A stretch of 64,000 bases of DNA from Nocardioides sp. (lineage in GTDB: Bacteria > Actinomycetota > Actinomycetes > Propionibacteriales > Nocardioidaceae): contig NZ_JASEEQ010000005.1 of the NCBI RefSeq assembly GCF_030019515.1, positions 211,810-275,809 of the forward strand, given 5' to 3'. This document shows positions 17,045 to 24,844 of the stretch, piece after piece. Within the stretch, counting starts at the first letter, position 1, and each line of letters begins with the position of its first letter. The position numbers and the translations under genes were made by a program. The notes beneath the pieces were generated by a model. That model was given only the letters and a program-made list of their open reading frames with translations. It had not been told where the DNA came from and ran no database searches.

Positions 17045-17054
17045 ACTGAAGTGC

Positions 17055-18161
17055 ATGGCCGGACCGATGACGATCCCGTGGGGTCGCCTGCGCAGCGCGG
17101 GCGACAAGCTCACCACGCCCCTCCACCCCGACGACTACCTGCGCCTGCTCAACCCGCTCTGGAGCGAGCGCGAGCTCCGCGGCCGGGTGGAGGAGGTCGT
17201 CCCCGAGACCGACGACGCCGCGACGCTGGTGATCCGGCCGGGCTGGGGATGGCGCTTCGACCACCGTCCGGGCCAGTACGTCGGGATCGGCGTCCAGGTC
17301 GAGGGCCGGTTCCAGTGGCGGTCCTACTCCGTGAGCTCGCCGCCGGTGCGCCGCGGGCGGACCATCGCGATCACCGTGCGGGCGATGCCCGAGGGCAAGC
17401 TCTCGGCGCACCTGGTCAACGGCCTGGCGCCGGGCACCATCGTCCGGCTCGCCCTCCCCGAGGGCGACTTCGTCCTGCCCGACCCACCGCCGCCGAGGAT
17501 GCTGTTCCTGGTCGGCGGCAGCGGCGTGACGCCCGTGATGGCGATGCTGCGCACGATGGACCGGCGTGCCCGGAAGAACAGCAGAGCGCTGCCCGACGTC
17601 GTCATGCACTACTCCTCGCCGACCCCGGAGCGGATGATCTTCCGCGCCGAGCTCGACGAGCTCGAGGCCCGGCACGAGTCGCTCAGCGTGCACCGGCTGC
17701 ACACCGACCTGGACGGGATGCTGGAGCTCGCCCATCCCGAGACCGGCCTCGACCGCATCTGCCCCGACTGGCGCGAGCGTGAGACCTGGGCCTGCGGGCC
17801 CGGGCCGATGCTCGACGCGATCGCCGAGCACTTCCAGGCGGCCGGCCTGGAGGATCGGCTGCACCTGGAGCGGTTCTCCCTCGAGCTCGGCGGCGAGGGC
17901 GGTGAGGGCGGCACCATCACGTTCCGCACCTCCGGCCGCTCCGTCGAGGCCGACGGCGCCACCACCGTCCTCGAGGCGGGGGAGGAGGCCGGCGTCGGCA
18001 TGCCGTTCGGCTGCCGGATGGGCATCTGCCACACCTGCACGCTGACCCTCGTCTCCGGCCGGGTGCGCGACCTGCGTAACGGCGAGGAGTTCTCCCAACC
18101 GAACGAGCGCGTGCAGACCTGCGTGACCGCCGCCGTCGGCGACTGCACCCTCGACATCTGA
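17055..18161 (+). CDS. Ferredoxin reductase with C-terminal 2Fe-2S domain, electron donor to the desaturase
   Basis: A 368-residue flavoprotein. The FAD motif is RSYSVSSPP, the NAD(P) motif GGSGVTPVMAML, and the C-terminal plant-type 2Fe-2S cluster is GCRMGICHTC with a last cysteine in QTCVTAAVG. This layout matches the oxidoreductase (M. tuberculosis Rv3230c type) that feeds electrons to the stearoyl-CoA desaturase DesA3. The desaturase gene follows 65 bp downstream. ATG 17055 would be leaderless given the likely promoter; ATG 17067 is an alternative. Confidence 0.93.
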   Translation: MAGPMTIPWGRLRSAGDKLTTPLHPDDYLRLLNPLWSERELRGRVEEVVPETDDAATLVIRPGWGWRFDHRPGQYVGIGVQVEGRFQWRSYSVSSPPVRRGRTIAITVRAMPEGKLSAHLVNGLAPGTIVRLALPEGDFVLPDPPPPRMLFLVGGSGVTPVMAMLRTMDRRARKNSRALPDVVMHYSSPTPERMIFRAELDELEARHESLSVHRLHTDLDGMLELAHPETGLDRICPDWRERETWACGPGPMLDAIAEHFQAAGLEDRLHLERFSLELGGEGGEGGTITFRTSGRSVEADGATTVLEAGEEAGVGMPFGCRMGICHTCTLTLVSGRVRDLRNGEEFSQPNERVQTCVTAAVGDCTLDI

Positions 18162-18168
18162 CGACAAC

Positions 18169-18207
18169 GGTGATCGAGGTGCGAGCGAAGCGTGCCTCGA
18201 GACCACC
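18169..18207. repeat. Palindromic intergenic repeat within the desaturase operon
   Basis: The 39 bases run from GGTGATCGAGGTGCGAGC through GAA to GCGTGCCTCGAGACCACC and fold as an imperfect hairpin. The form (GGTGGTCTCGA...TCGA.CACC) is a dispersed repeat type I associate with Nocardioides-like genomes. It lies between the reductase stop and the desaturase start. Confidence 0.6.
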
Positions 18208-18226
18208 CGACAGGAAGGACTGACCC

Positions 18227-19444
18227 ATGGCCATCTCGGACGTCAAGGAGTACACCCATCTCACCGAGGAGGAGGTCGAGCAGATCGGCCGCGAGCTCGA
18301 CGCGATCCGCGCGGAGATCGAGGACTCGCGCGGCGCCGCGGACGCGGCGTACATCAACCGGATGATCACGATCCAGCGGGCGCTGGCCGCTGCCGGTCGC
18401 GTGGCGCTGTTCGCGAACGCCGCGTCGGACAAGGGGAGGAAGCCCACGTGGGCCGCAGGCGCCGGCCTGCTCGCCGTGGCCAAGATCCTCGAGAACATGG
18501 AGATCGGCCACAACGTCATGCACGGCCAGTGGGACTGGATGAACGACCCCGAGATCCACTCCTCGAACTGGGAGTGGGACACCGCCCAGCCGGCGGAGCA
18601 GTGGAAGCACAGTCACAACTACATCCACCACCAGTTCACGAACGTGCTCGGCTACGACAACGACATCGGCTACGGCATCCTGCGGATGGCCCGCGAGCAG
18701 AAGTGGCACCCCGCGAACATCGGGCAGCCGGTCTACAACGCCCTGCTCGCGACCCTCTTCGAGTGGGGGGTGGCCCTGCACGACCTCGACATCGAGCGGA
18801 TCCGCAAGGGCGAGAAGGACCCGACGGAGATGAAGCGGCAGCTCAAGCAGATCTTCCGCAAGGGCCGCAACCAGGTCCTCAAGGACTACGTCGTCTACCC
18901 GGCGCTGTCCGGCCGCAGGTGGAGGTCCACGCTGACCGCCAACCTCACCGCCAACGTGATCCGCAACCTGTGGTCCTACGTGATCATCTTCTGCGGGCAC
19001 TTCCCCGACGGGGCGATGCACTTCACCGAGGAGGAGATCGAGGACGAGACCCGCTCGGAGTGGTACCTGCGCCAGATCCTGGGCGCCGCCAACTTCAACG
19101 GCGGCCCACTGCTGCACATCATGAGCGGCAACCTCGGCTTCCAGATCGAGCACCACCTGTTCCCGGACCTGCCGAGCAACCGGTACGCCGAGATCTCGGT
19201 GCGGGTGCGCGAGCTGTGCGACAAGTACGACCTGCCCTACACGACGGGGCCGTTGCACCGGCAGTACGGCCAGGCGCTGCGGACCATCATCAAGCTCTCG
19301 CTGCCCAACAGGATGACCTCCAGCGACCAGCCTCCCCCGATCACGGAGCCGCCCACGCCGGCGCGCGACCGCAAGCGCCGCACCGACGAGGAGCGCCCCA
19401 GCCGGCGCCGCGAGCTCGGCGGGTGGATGCGGAGCGCGTCGTGA
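18227..19444 (+). CDS. Acyl-CoA / fatty acid desaturase (DesA3-like)
   Basis: A membrane di-iron desaturase of 405 residues. The three histidine boxes are complete: HNVMH (95-99), HSHNYIHH (128-135) and QIEHH (306-310, within QIEHHLFPDLPSNRYAE). It should place a double bond (delta-9 by analogy) in fatty acyl chains, using electrons from the upstream reductase. The C-terminal 45 residues are basic and Pro-rich and not part of the fold. GGAAGGA precedes the ATG. Its TGA overlaps the GTG of the next small gene. Confidence 0.94.
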   Translation: MAISDVKEYTHLTEEEVEQIGRELDAIRAEIEDSRGAADAAYINRMITIQRALAAAGRVALFANAASDKGRKPTWAAGAGLLAVAKILENMEIGHNVMHGQWDWMNDPEIHSSNWEWDTAQPAEQWKHSHNYIHHQFTNVLGYDNDIGYGILRMAREQKWHPANIGQPVYNALLATLFEWGVALHDLDIERIRKGEKDPTEMKRQLKQIFRKGRNQVLKDYVVYPALSGRRWRSTLTANLTANVIRNLWSYVIIFCGHFPDGAMHFTEEEIEDETRSEWYLRQILGAANFNGGPLLHIMSGNLGFQIEHHLFPDLPSNRYAEISVRVRELCDKYDLPYTTGPLHRQYGQALRTIIKLSLPNRMTSSDQPPPITEPPTPARDRKRRTDEERPSRRRELGGWMRSAS

Positions 19445-19749
19445 GCCTGAGCCAGCGGGACCGGCTCGGCGACGCCTCGTGGGTCACCCAGTGTGCGCTG
19501 AGCCGCATCTGCGGTGGATGCGCGCAGTCGCTCGGCCGTCCCGTGGCGTTCCTCGGCACCCCGGACGAGGTCGCGCGCAACGCCTTCCACCTGCCGCCGA
19601 TGCACGTGGCGTGCGCGGAGGACCTGCGCCGTACGCCGGACGCCGACCCGGTCTGGCAGATCACGCTGACCGCGGGCTTCGAGTTCGTGCGTCCGACCCG
19701 GGACGACCTCGACCGGCGGCCGACCTTCCAGCCGAACTCGCTGCTGTAG
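19441..19749 (+). CDS. Small cysteine-containing hypothetical protein, third gene of the desaturase operon
   Basis: A 102-residue frame starting at GTG 19441, in a GTGA overlap with the desaturase stop, so translation is coupled. It has cysteines at CALSRICGGC and HVACAED, a spacing that could bind zinc or an Fe-S cluster, and no membrane segment. I do not recognise the family. Coupling to a desaturase and its reductase suggests an accessory part, but that is inference. A much longer frame (from 18448) containing it is a shadow of the desaturase. Confidence 0.7.
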   Translation: MSLSQRDRLGDASWVTQCALSRICGGCAQSLGRPVAFLGTPDEVARNAFHLPPMHVACAEDLRRTPDADPVWQITLTAGFEFVRPTRDDLDRRPTFQPNSLL

Positions 19750-19753
19750 GGCA

Positions 19754-19787
19754 TGTCGGTTTCCCCGGGTACCCGGGGAAACCGACA
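19754..19787. terminator. Perfect 34-bp palindrome after the desaturase operon
   Basis: TGTCGGTTTCCCCGGGT (19754-19770) is followed directly by its exact reverse complement (19771-19787), with no spacer. As RNA it would fold into a stem of about 15 bp and can serve as a terminator; as DNA it is a symmetric site 39 bp upstream of the next start codon. There is no T-run after it. Confidence 0.6.
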
Positions 19788-19825
19788 CCCGGCTGTCGTC
19801 GAGCGCGTGCCCTAGGGTCGCTGGC

Positions 19826-20923
19826 ATGCCGAAGCCAGCCGCAGCCGAGGTCGACGCCGGGGGCCGCGCCGTCCGCGTGTCGAGCCCCGACCGGGTGATC
19901 TACGAGGCGACCGACCGGACGCCCGAGGTCACCAAGCTGATGGTCGCGGAGTACTTCGCGAGCGTCGAGGACGGGCTGATGCGCGCGCTGCACGACCGGC
20001 CCACGGCCCTGGAGCGCTGGACGTCCGGGGTGCGCGAGGGGATGCGGCTGGCGACCGGCCCGCAGGACAAGGACGCCGACGCGTTCTACCAGAAGCGGGT
20101 GCCCAAGGGCGCGCCCGACTACGTCGAGACCGTTCAGGTCACCTTCCCGTCCGGGCGTACGGCGGACGAGATCTGCCCCACGGAGATCGCCGTGCCGGTG
20201 TGGTGCGCGCACATGGGCACGCTGGTCTTCCACCCCTGGCCGGTGCGCCGGGCCACTGGGGTCGATGCCTGGGAGGACCATCCCGACGAGCTGCGCATCG
20301 ACCTCGACCCCCAGCCGGGGACGTCGTTCGCCGATGCCGTCCGGGTGGCCGGCGTCGCGCGGGAGCTGCTGGAGGAGCTCGGCCTGGTCGGCTATCCGAA
20401 GACCTCGGGCAACCGCGGGGTGCACATCTACGTGCGGATCGAGCCACGCTGGGAGTTCACCGACGTGCGGCACGCCGCCATCGGGTTCGGCCGCGAGCTC
20501 GCGCGCCGCGACGAGGGCGTGACGATGGCCTGGTGGAAGGAGGAGCGCGGCGAGCGCATCTTCGTGGACTTCAACCAGAACAACCGGGACCGCACGATCG
20601 CCTCGGCGTACTCCCTCCGCCCGCTCCCCGGCGCCCCGGTCTCCACGCCGCTCACCTGGGAGGAGCTGGCCGGCGTCACCGACCCCCGCGCCTTCAACCT
20701 CTTCACCGTCCCCGACCGGGTCGCGGACGGCGACCCCTGGGCGAGCATCGACGACACGGCGTACTCGCTGGAGCCGCTCCTGAGGCTCTGGGAGGAGCTG
20801 CCGGGCGGCGAGATGAGCTTCCCGCCGGACTACCCGAAGATGCCCGGCGAGCCGCCGCGGGTGCAGCCGAGCAAGAAGGTCGCGGCGCACTGGGACGAGG
20901 AGGGCAACCGGATCGAATCCTGA
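19826..20923 (+). CDS. LigD-type DNA polymerase/primase domain protein, stand-alone
   Basis: A 365-residue archaeo-eukaryotic primase-like polymerase, matching the polymerase module of LigD. The metal-binding acidic motif is LRIDLDPQPG, then SGNRGVHIYVRIEP, and ERIFVDFNQNNRDRTIASAYSLRP carries the third catalytic aspartate. No ligase or phosphoesterase module is fused and no Ku gene is adjacent. Such proteins extend or fill ends in non-homologous end joining, or act in other gap repair. A TAGGGT box (19813-19818) ends 7 nt before the ATG. Confidence 0.92.
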   Translation: MPKPAAAEVDAGGRAVRVSSPDRVIYEATDRTPEVTKLMVAEYFASVEDGLMRALHDRPTALERWTSGVREGMRLATGPQDKDADAFYQKRVPKGAPDYVETVQVTFPSGRTADEICPTEIAVPVWCAHMGTLVFHPWPVRRATGVDAWEDHPDELRIDLDPQPGTSFADAVRVAGVARELLEELGLVGYPKTSGNRGVHIYVRIEPRWEFTDVRHAAIGFGRELARRDEGVTMAWWKEERGERIFVDFNQNNRDRTIASAYSLRPLPGAPVSTPLTWEELAGVTDPRAFNLFTVPDRVADGDPWASIDDTAYSLEPLLRLWEELPGGEMSFPPDYPKMPGEPPRVQPSKKVAAHWDEEGNRIES

Positions 20924-20997
20924 GCCGGCCGCGGTTTGAACCGCGATCCGGTTGGGAATCTCGACGTCAGATCAGTCGAGGGAGGAGACCGGATCCG

Positions 20998-21708
20998 ATG
21001 TCCGCGCGCAATCGGTTGGTGTCAGTGTTGGTTCTGTCGGAGCAGCCCGTGATCGCAGCCGGCGTGGAGCATCTGCTCGCGCGGTTCGCCGACCGGATCG
21101 TGGTCGTCGACGCGGCGGCCGCGGATGCCGACACCGTGGTGCTGTACGACGTCTTCGGCCTGCACGTCGGCCACGACGAGGACTTCGAGCGGGTGGTCAA
21201 GGAGTACCCGGACCGAGTGCTCGCGCTCTCCCGGGTGCTCCAGCCCGGGCTGACCGCGCGCGCCCTCGACCTGGGTGCCGTCGCGTCGATCTCCGTGGGC
21301 CTGCCGGCCGAGGAGCTCGCGGCAGCGATCGAGACCTTCGCCGCCGGCCACCTTCAGGACGGCTCCCAGGCGGACCTCGACAACCAGGCCGACCGGCGCC
21401 GCCACCTGGGCCGGGACGTCAACCTGAGCCCCCGCGAGCAGGAGGTCCTGGCCCTGATCGTCACCGGCCGCTCGAACGACGAGGTGGCGGCCGAGCTCTA
21501 CCTGAGCATCAACACGGTCAAGAGCCTGATCCGGTCGATCTACCGCAAGCTCGACGTCACCAGTCGCGCCCAGGCCGTCGCCTGGGGCGTCGAGCACGGC
21601 TTCCCGTTCGGCACCGAGCGCGAGTCCGACTGGTCGCCCGGCAGGCCGACGGACCGACCGACGCGCGGTCCGGACGGTGGAAAGGCCCGCCCCGCCTTCA
21701 TGGACTGA
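20998..21708 (+). CDS. Orphan LuxR-family response regulator with degenerate receiver
   Basis: A 236-residue protein. Residues 8-115 have a receiver-like fold, but the acidic pair is replaced (LVLSEQPV instead of a DD pair) and the conserved lysine is missing (GAVASISVG); an aspartate remains at the phosphorylation position (D51, VVLYDVFG). The C-terminal half is a standard LuxR helix-turn-helix, LSPREQEVLALIVTGRSNDEVA, then INTVKSLIRSIYRKLDV. No histidine kinase gene is adjacent. GGAGGAG (20981-20987) precedes the ATG. It probably binds DNA without classical phosphorylation. Confidence 0.88.
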   Translation: MSARNRLVSVLVLSEQPVIAAGVEHLLARFADRIVVVDAAAADADTVVLYDVFGLHVGHDEDFERVVKEYPDRVLALSRVLQPGLTARALDLGAVASISVGLPAEELAAAIETFAAGHLQDGSQADLDNQADRRRHLGRDVNLSPREQEVLALIVTGRSNDEVAAELYLSINTVKSLIRSIYRKLDVTSRAQAVAWGVEHGFPFGTERESDWSPGRPTDRPTRGPDGGKARPAFMD

Positions 21709-21950
21709 TCCAAGCGCGCGGAGCGGGCCTCTCGGACCGACCGGTGGCGCTCCCCCCAGCGCCGGCGGATCCCCACGATCCGCTCGGTCGATCATCTGTC
21801 GCGACCGGTGGCCCTGTCTCCCCCACGGATCCTGTGCCCCGGTGCCGGTGGTCTCCCCCGGCACTCAGAACACTAGGCGGCGACTTCCACGCCCGGGTCA
21901 CACCAGATCCACAGGACGGCAAGAATTCACCCACGCGTTAGCCTCAGCCC

Positions 21951-22589
21951 GTGCTCCTCGCCCTCGACTCCGCCACCCCGCTCGTCACCGTGGCGCTCCA
22001 TGACGGCGCGGACGTCGTCGTCGAGCTGGTCGCCGAGCGCCCCATGAAGCACGCCGAGCAGCTGGCACCGCTCATCGACCGCGCGATGTCCGAGGCGGGC
22101 ATCGTCCGCCAGGACCTCACCGCGATCGCCGCGGGCGTCGGACCGGGGCCGTTCACGGGCCTGCGCGTCGGCCTGGTCACGGCTCGGACGCTGGGCTTCG
22201 TCCTCGACGTGCCCGTGTACGGCGTCTGCTCCCTCGACGTGCTCGCGGTCGAGGCCGTCGACACCGGCGCGGTCTCCGGCGCCTTCGTGGTCGCCACCGA
22301 CGCGCGGCGCAAGGAGGTCTACCTGGCCCGCTACGACGCCGAGGGCGTGCGGCTGGACGGGCCGGTCGTCGGCAGGCCCGCCGACCTGGCGACCGGGGAC
22401 TGGGTCGTGGGGCAGGGCGGCGAGCTCTACCCCGAGGCGTTCCCCCGCCGGACCGGGCCCGCGGCACCGAGCGCCGGCTGGCTGGCCCGGGTGGTGACCG
22501 ACGAGCGGGCCGAGCTGTGCGACCCCGAGCCGCTGTACCTGCGGCGTCCCGACGCGGCGACCCCGCACGCGCCCAAGCGCGTCTCGTGA
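21951..22589 (+). CDS. tsaB: tRNA threonylcarbamoyladenosine biosynthesis protein TsaB
   Basis: TsaB is the scaffold partner of TsaD in making the t6A37 modification of ANN-decoding tRNAs. The 212 residues start LLALDSATPLVTVALHDG and contain AEQLAPLIDRAM and the glycine-rich GVGPGPFTGLRVGLVTARTL, all typical. The GTG start follows a TAGCCT box (21939-21944) by 6 nt. The stop overlaps the rimI GTG by 4 nt, so the two are coupled, as in many actinobacteria. Confidence 0.95.
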   Translation: MLLALDSATPLVTVALHDGADVVVELVAERPMKHAEQLAPLIDRAMSEAGIVRQDLTAIAAGVGPGPFTGLRVGLVTARTLGFVLDVPVYGVCSLDVLAVEAVDTGAVSGAFVVATDARRKEVYLARYDAEGVRLDGPVVGRPADLATGDWVVGQGGELYPEAFPRRTGPAAPSAGWLARVVTDERAELCDPEPLYLRRPDAATPHAPKRVS

Positions 22590-23050
22590 CGGTCCGGCCC
22601 GCGGCGGCGGACGACCTACCGGCCGTCTCGGCCCTCGAGCATGAGTGCCTCGGTGCGGACGCCTGGTCCGAGGGGCTGCTCGCCGAAGGCATCCGCGGCG
22701 CCCTCCCCACGGTGTCCTACCTCGTGGCGGAGGTCGACGGCCGGGTCGTGGGCCATGCGGTGACGAGCGTCGTCGAGGACGTCGCCGAGCTGCAGCGGAT
22801 CGCGGTCGGGGCCGAGCACCGGCGGCGCGGACTCGCGAGCGCGCTGCTCGACGAGGTCGTCGCGACCGCCCGCGCCGGGGGAGCGGACCGGCTGCTGCTC
22901 GAGGTGCGCGAGGACAACGCCGGCGCGCTCGCGTTCTACGCCGCACGTGGCTTCGTCGAGGTCGACCGGCGCCGCCGCTACTACCGCGACGGCGCCACTG
23001 CTGTCGTCCTCCGCCTGGGCCTCGGCCCGACCTGCTCCTACGGCAGGTAG
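22586..23050 (+). CDS. rimI: Ribosomal protein S18-alanine N-acetyltransferase (GNAT)
   Basis: A 154-residue GNAT acetyltransferase. The acetyl-CoA loop is LQRIAVGAEHRRRGLASALL, with VREDNAGALAFYAARGF as the following conserved block. RimI acetylates the N-terminus of S18; in actinobacteria it may be broader. The GTG at 22586 lies in a GTGA overlap with tsaB. Its 3' end overlaps the 3' end of the convergent acid phosphatase gene by 13 bp, which is unusual. Between it and tsaD, normally adjacent, sits that antisense gene. Confidence 0.93.
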   Translation: MTVRPAAADDLPAVSALEHECLGADAWSEGLLAEGIRGALPTVSYLVAEVDGRVVGHAVTSVVEDVAELQRIAVGAEHRRRGLASALLDEVVATARAGGADRLLLEVREDNAGALAFYAARGFVEVDRRRRYYRDGATAVVLRLGLGPTCSYGR

Positions 23051-24693
23051 TAGGTCGGGTTGGGGAGCTTCACGGCCCGGTCGGACGAGCCGCCGATCAG
23101 GTCGCTGAACTGGTCACCGAAGTTCGCGACGATGTGCAGTCCGAGCTCGTCCTGCACGTACTTGCGTGTCGACGCCTTGTAGTCGATGGTCGAGCACTTG
23201 GCGTCGTCGCCGTCCAGCCCGCAGTCGACGTACGCCGGAGGCGTGTCGGTGCTCGTCCACTTCGTGAAGTAGTACGCCGACGTGAACCGCGGATCGCCAT
23301 CGGCGTCGTGGTAGTACCTCGCCAGGTTGTCGAGGGTCGCGAGCCGCTGGCTGTTGTTGCGCCCGGTCAGGCCGACGATCTTGCAGCCCGCCCGAGCGGC
23401 GGCGCCGACGACGCCCGGCATCTTCGGCGTGGCCGGGAAGCGGCCCTCCTGCACCCAGGTGTTCTGCAGGGTCGGGTCGAAGTTGAACTTCATCGCCCCG
23501 TCCTCCATGTCGTAGGTCATCAGCGTGGTGTCGTCGGCGTCGAAGACGACCGCCGGCCGCTCCTTGGCGCGCACTCCCTTGGCGCAGATGTTCGTGAGCC
23601 GGTGCGTCCACTTCGTCGCGATCCGCGTCATCTGCGAGACGTACGGCGACGCCGTCTTGTTCGCGATGCCGTTGGTCGCGCCGTAGTACGCGCGGATCTC
23701 GGCCTTGACGTTGTCGATGTTCGGGATCTGGTCGCCGGGCGTGGTCAGGCCGCTCGAGCCGTCGGCCGCCATGTCGAACTGGGTCGGCAGGACCAGGTCG
23801 GCGTCGCCGGCCGGCGCGCCCTGCACGTTCGGGCTGGGCAGGTAGTACGTCGGGTTGGGGAGCTTGACGGTGTTCAACGCGTGCCCGCCCTGGAGGTCGG
23901 AGTACTGGTCGCCGATGTTGAGGGCGATCGTGTAGCCCAGCGACTCGATGTGGGCGCGGGTGCCGGCCTTGTACTCGACCGTGCTGCACTTGGCCGGGTC
24001 GTCGTTCGGGTCGACGCTGGCGTGGCAGTCGAGGTAGTCGGGCAGCGTGGCGGGCTTGGTGTAGAAGTTGTCCGCGTCGAACTCGTCGTAGCCGACCTTG
24101 GTGAGGTTGTCGAGGGTCGCCTGCTCCTGGGCCTCGCCGCGGCCGGTGATGCCGAAGACCTGGTAGCCGCGGTCCTGGACCTCGTTGACGAAGTCGACCA
24201 TGCCCGGAGTCGCCGGGAACTTGCCGGGGACCACCCAGTCGTCGTTCTGGACCTTGGGGTCGAAGTTGAAGTGCATCGCCCCGTCCTCCATGTCGTAGGT
24301 CCACAGCGTGGTGTCGTCGGCGTCGAGGACGACGGCCAGGTTCGGGGCGGGCGCCGGGTCGGGCAGCTGGCTCAGGATCGCCTGCTCGATGCCCGTCATC
24401 TCGGTGATGTACGGCGAGCTCGTCTTGTCGGCGATGCCGGCGCTGCTGGCGTTGTAGTACTTCCGGATCGTCGACTTCACCGAGTCGATGTTGGGGATCG
24501 ACTCGCCGTTGGCGGCCGGCGCAGGTGTGCTGCCGTCCGGGTTGAGCGGGTGCACCACGAAGTGCGTGTGCGGGGTGAGTGTCGAGTCGTCGACGGTGCG
24601 GGCGTCGGCCGCGGCTCCCGTGGTGACGAGGACGGTGAGAACGGAGGTGGCGGCGACGACGGCGCGGGCCCCGGCGCGTCCCGAGTTGCGCAT
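23038..24693 (-). CDS. Secreted acid phosphatase with two tandem HAD domains
   Basis: A 551-residue protein with a Sec signal (hydrophobic core, cleavage near GAAADA). Two HAD-type acid phosphatase domains follow. The catalytic DADDTT motif occurs at residues 124-129 (VVLDADDTTLWTYDMEDGAMHFNFDP) and again at 385-390 (VVFDADDTTLMTYDMEDGAMKFNFDP), 261 residues apart, and both domains end PNPTYYLP. The domains are clearly diverged copies of each other and both keep the nucleophile. AAGGAG precedes the ATG. A GTTGACC-G-GGTCAAC palindrome lies 22 bp upstream. It interrupts the rimI-tsaD neighbourhood on the opposite strand. Confidence 0.9.
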   Translation of the reverse strand: MRNSGRAGARAVVAATSVLTVLVTTGAAADARTVDDSTLTPHTHFVVHPLNPDGSTPAPAANGESIPNIDSVKSTIRKYYNASSAGIADKTSSPYITEMTGIEQAILSQLPDPAPAPNLAVVLDADDTTLWTYDMEDGAMHFNFDPKVQNDDWVVPGKFPATPGMVDFVNEVQDRGYQVFGITGRGEAQEQATLDNLTKVGYDEFDADNFYTKPATLPDYLDCHASVDPNDDPAKCSTVEYKAGTRAHIESLGYTIALNIGDQYSDLQGGHALNTVKLPNPTYYLPSPNVQGAPAGDADLVLPTQFDMAADGSSGLTTPGDQIPNIDNVKAEIRAYYGATNGIANKTASPYVSQMTRIATKWTHRLTNICAKGVRAKERPAVVFDADDTTLMTYDMEDGAMKFNFDPTLQNTWVQEGRFPATPKMPGVVGAAARAGCKIVGLTGRNNSQRLATLDNLARYYHDADGDPRFTSAYYFTKWTSTDTPPAYVDCGLDGDDAKCSTIDYKASTRKYVQDELGLHIVANFGDQFSDLIGGSSDRAVKLPNPTYYLP

Positions 24694-24714
24694 GGATGCT
24701 CCTTGAGGTGCGAG

Positions 24715-24729
24715 GTTGACCGGGTCAAC
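24715..24729. promoter_or_regulatory. Palindrome GTTGACC-G-GGTCAAC between the phosphatase gene and tsaD
   Basis: A perfect 7+1+7 bp palindrome 22-36 bp upstream of the acid phosphatase ATG and 116 bp upstream of tsaD. It is a plausible operator for the phosphatase gene. It is not a tandem PHO box, so phosphate control is not shown. Confidence 0.4.
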
Positions 24730-24844
24730 GTACGCCCCACCACGGGCCCTGGGAAGAGGCGATTCCGAGGCCGCTTCCAAGCCCGTTTCGAGGTCCTCTC
24801 GGGGGAGGCTCGGGCGGCGTATGCACGGTCGGCACAATGGGTAG

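Noticed and set aside
18448..19749. 433-codon frame over the desaturase
   Set aside because: Only its last 102 codons (from GTG 19441) are outside the desaturase and look like a protein; the rest is a shadow.
21709..21950. Possible gene in the 242-bp gap before tsaB
   Set aside because: No frame with a Shine-Dalgarno or conserved features; only a weak AGGCCCGC/GCGGGCCT pair at 21683-21730 was seen.
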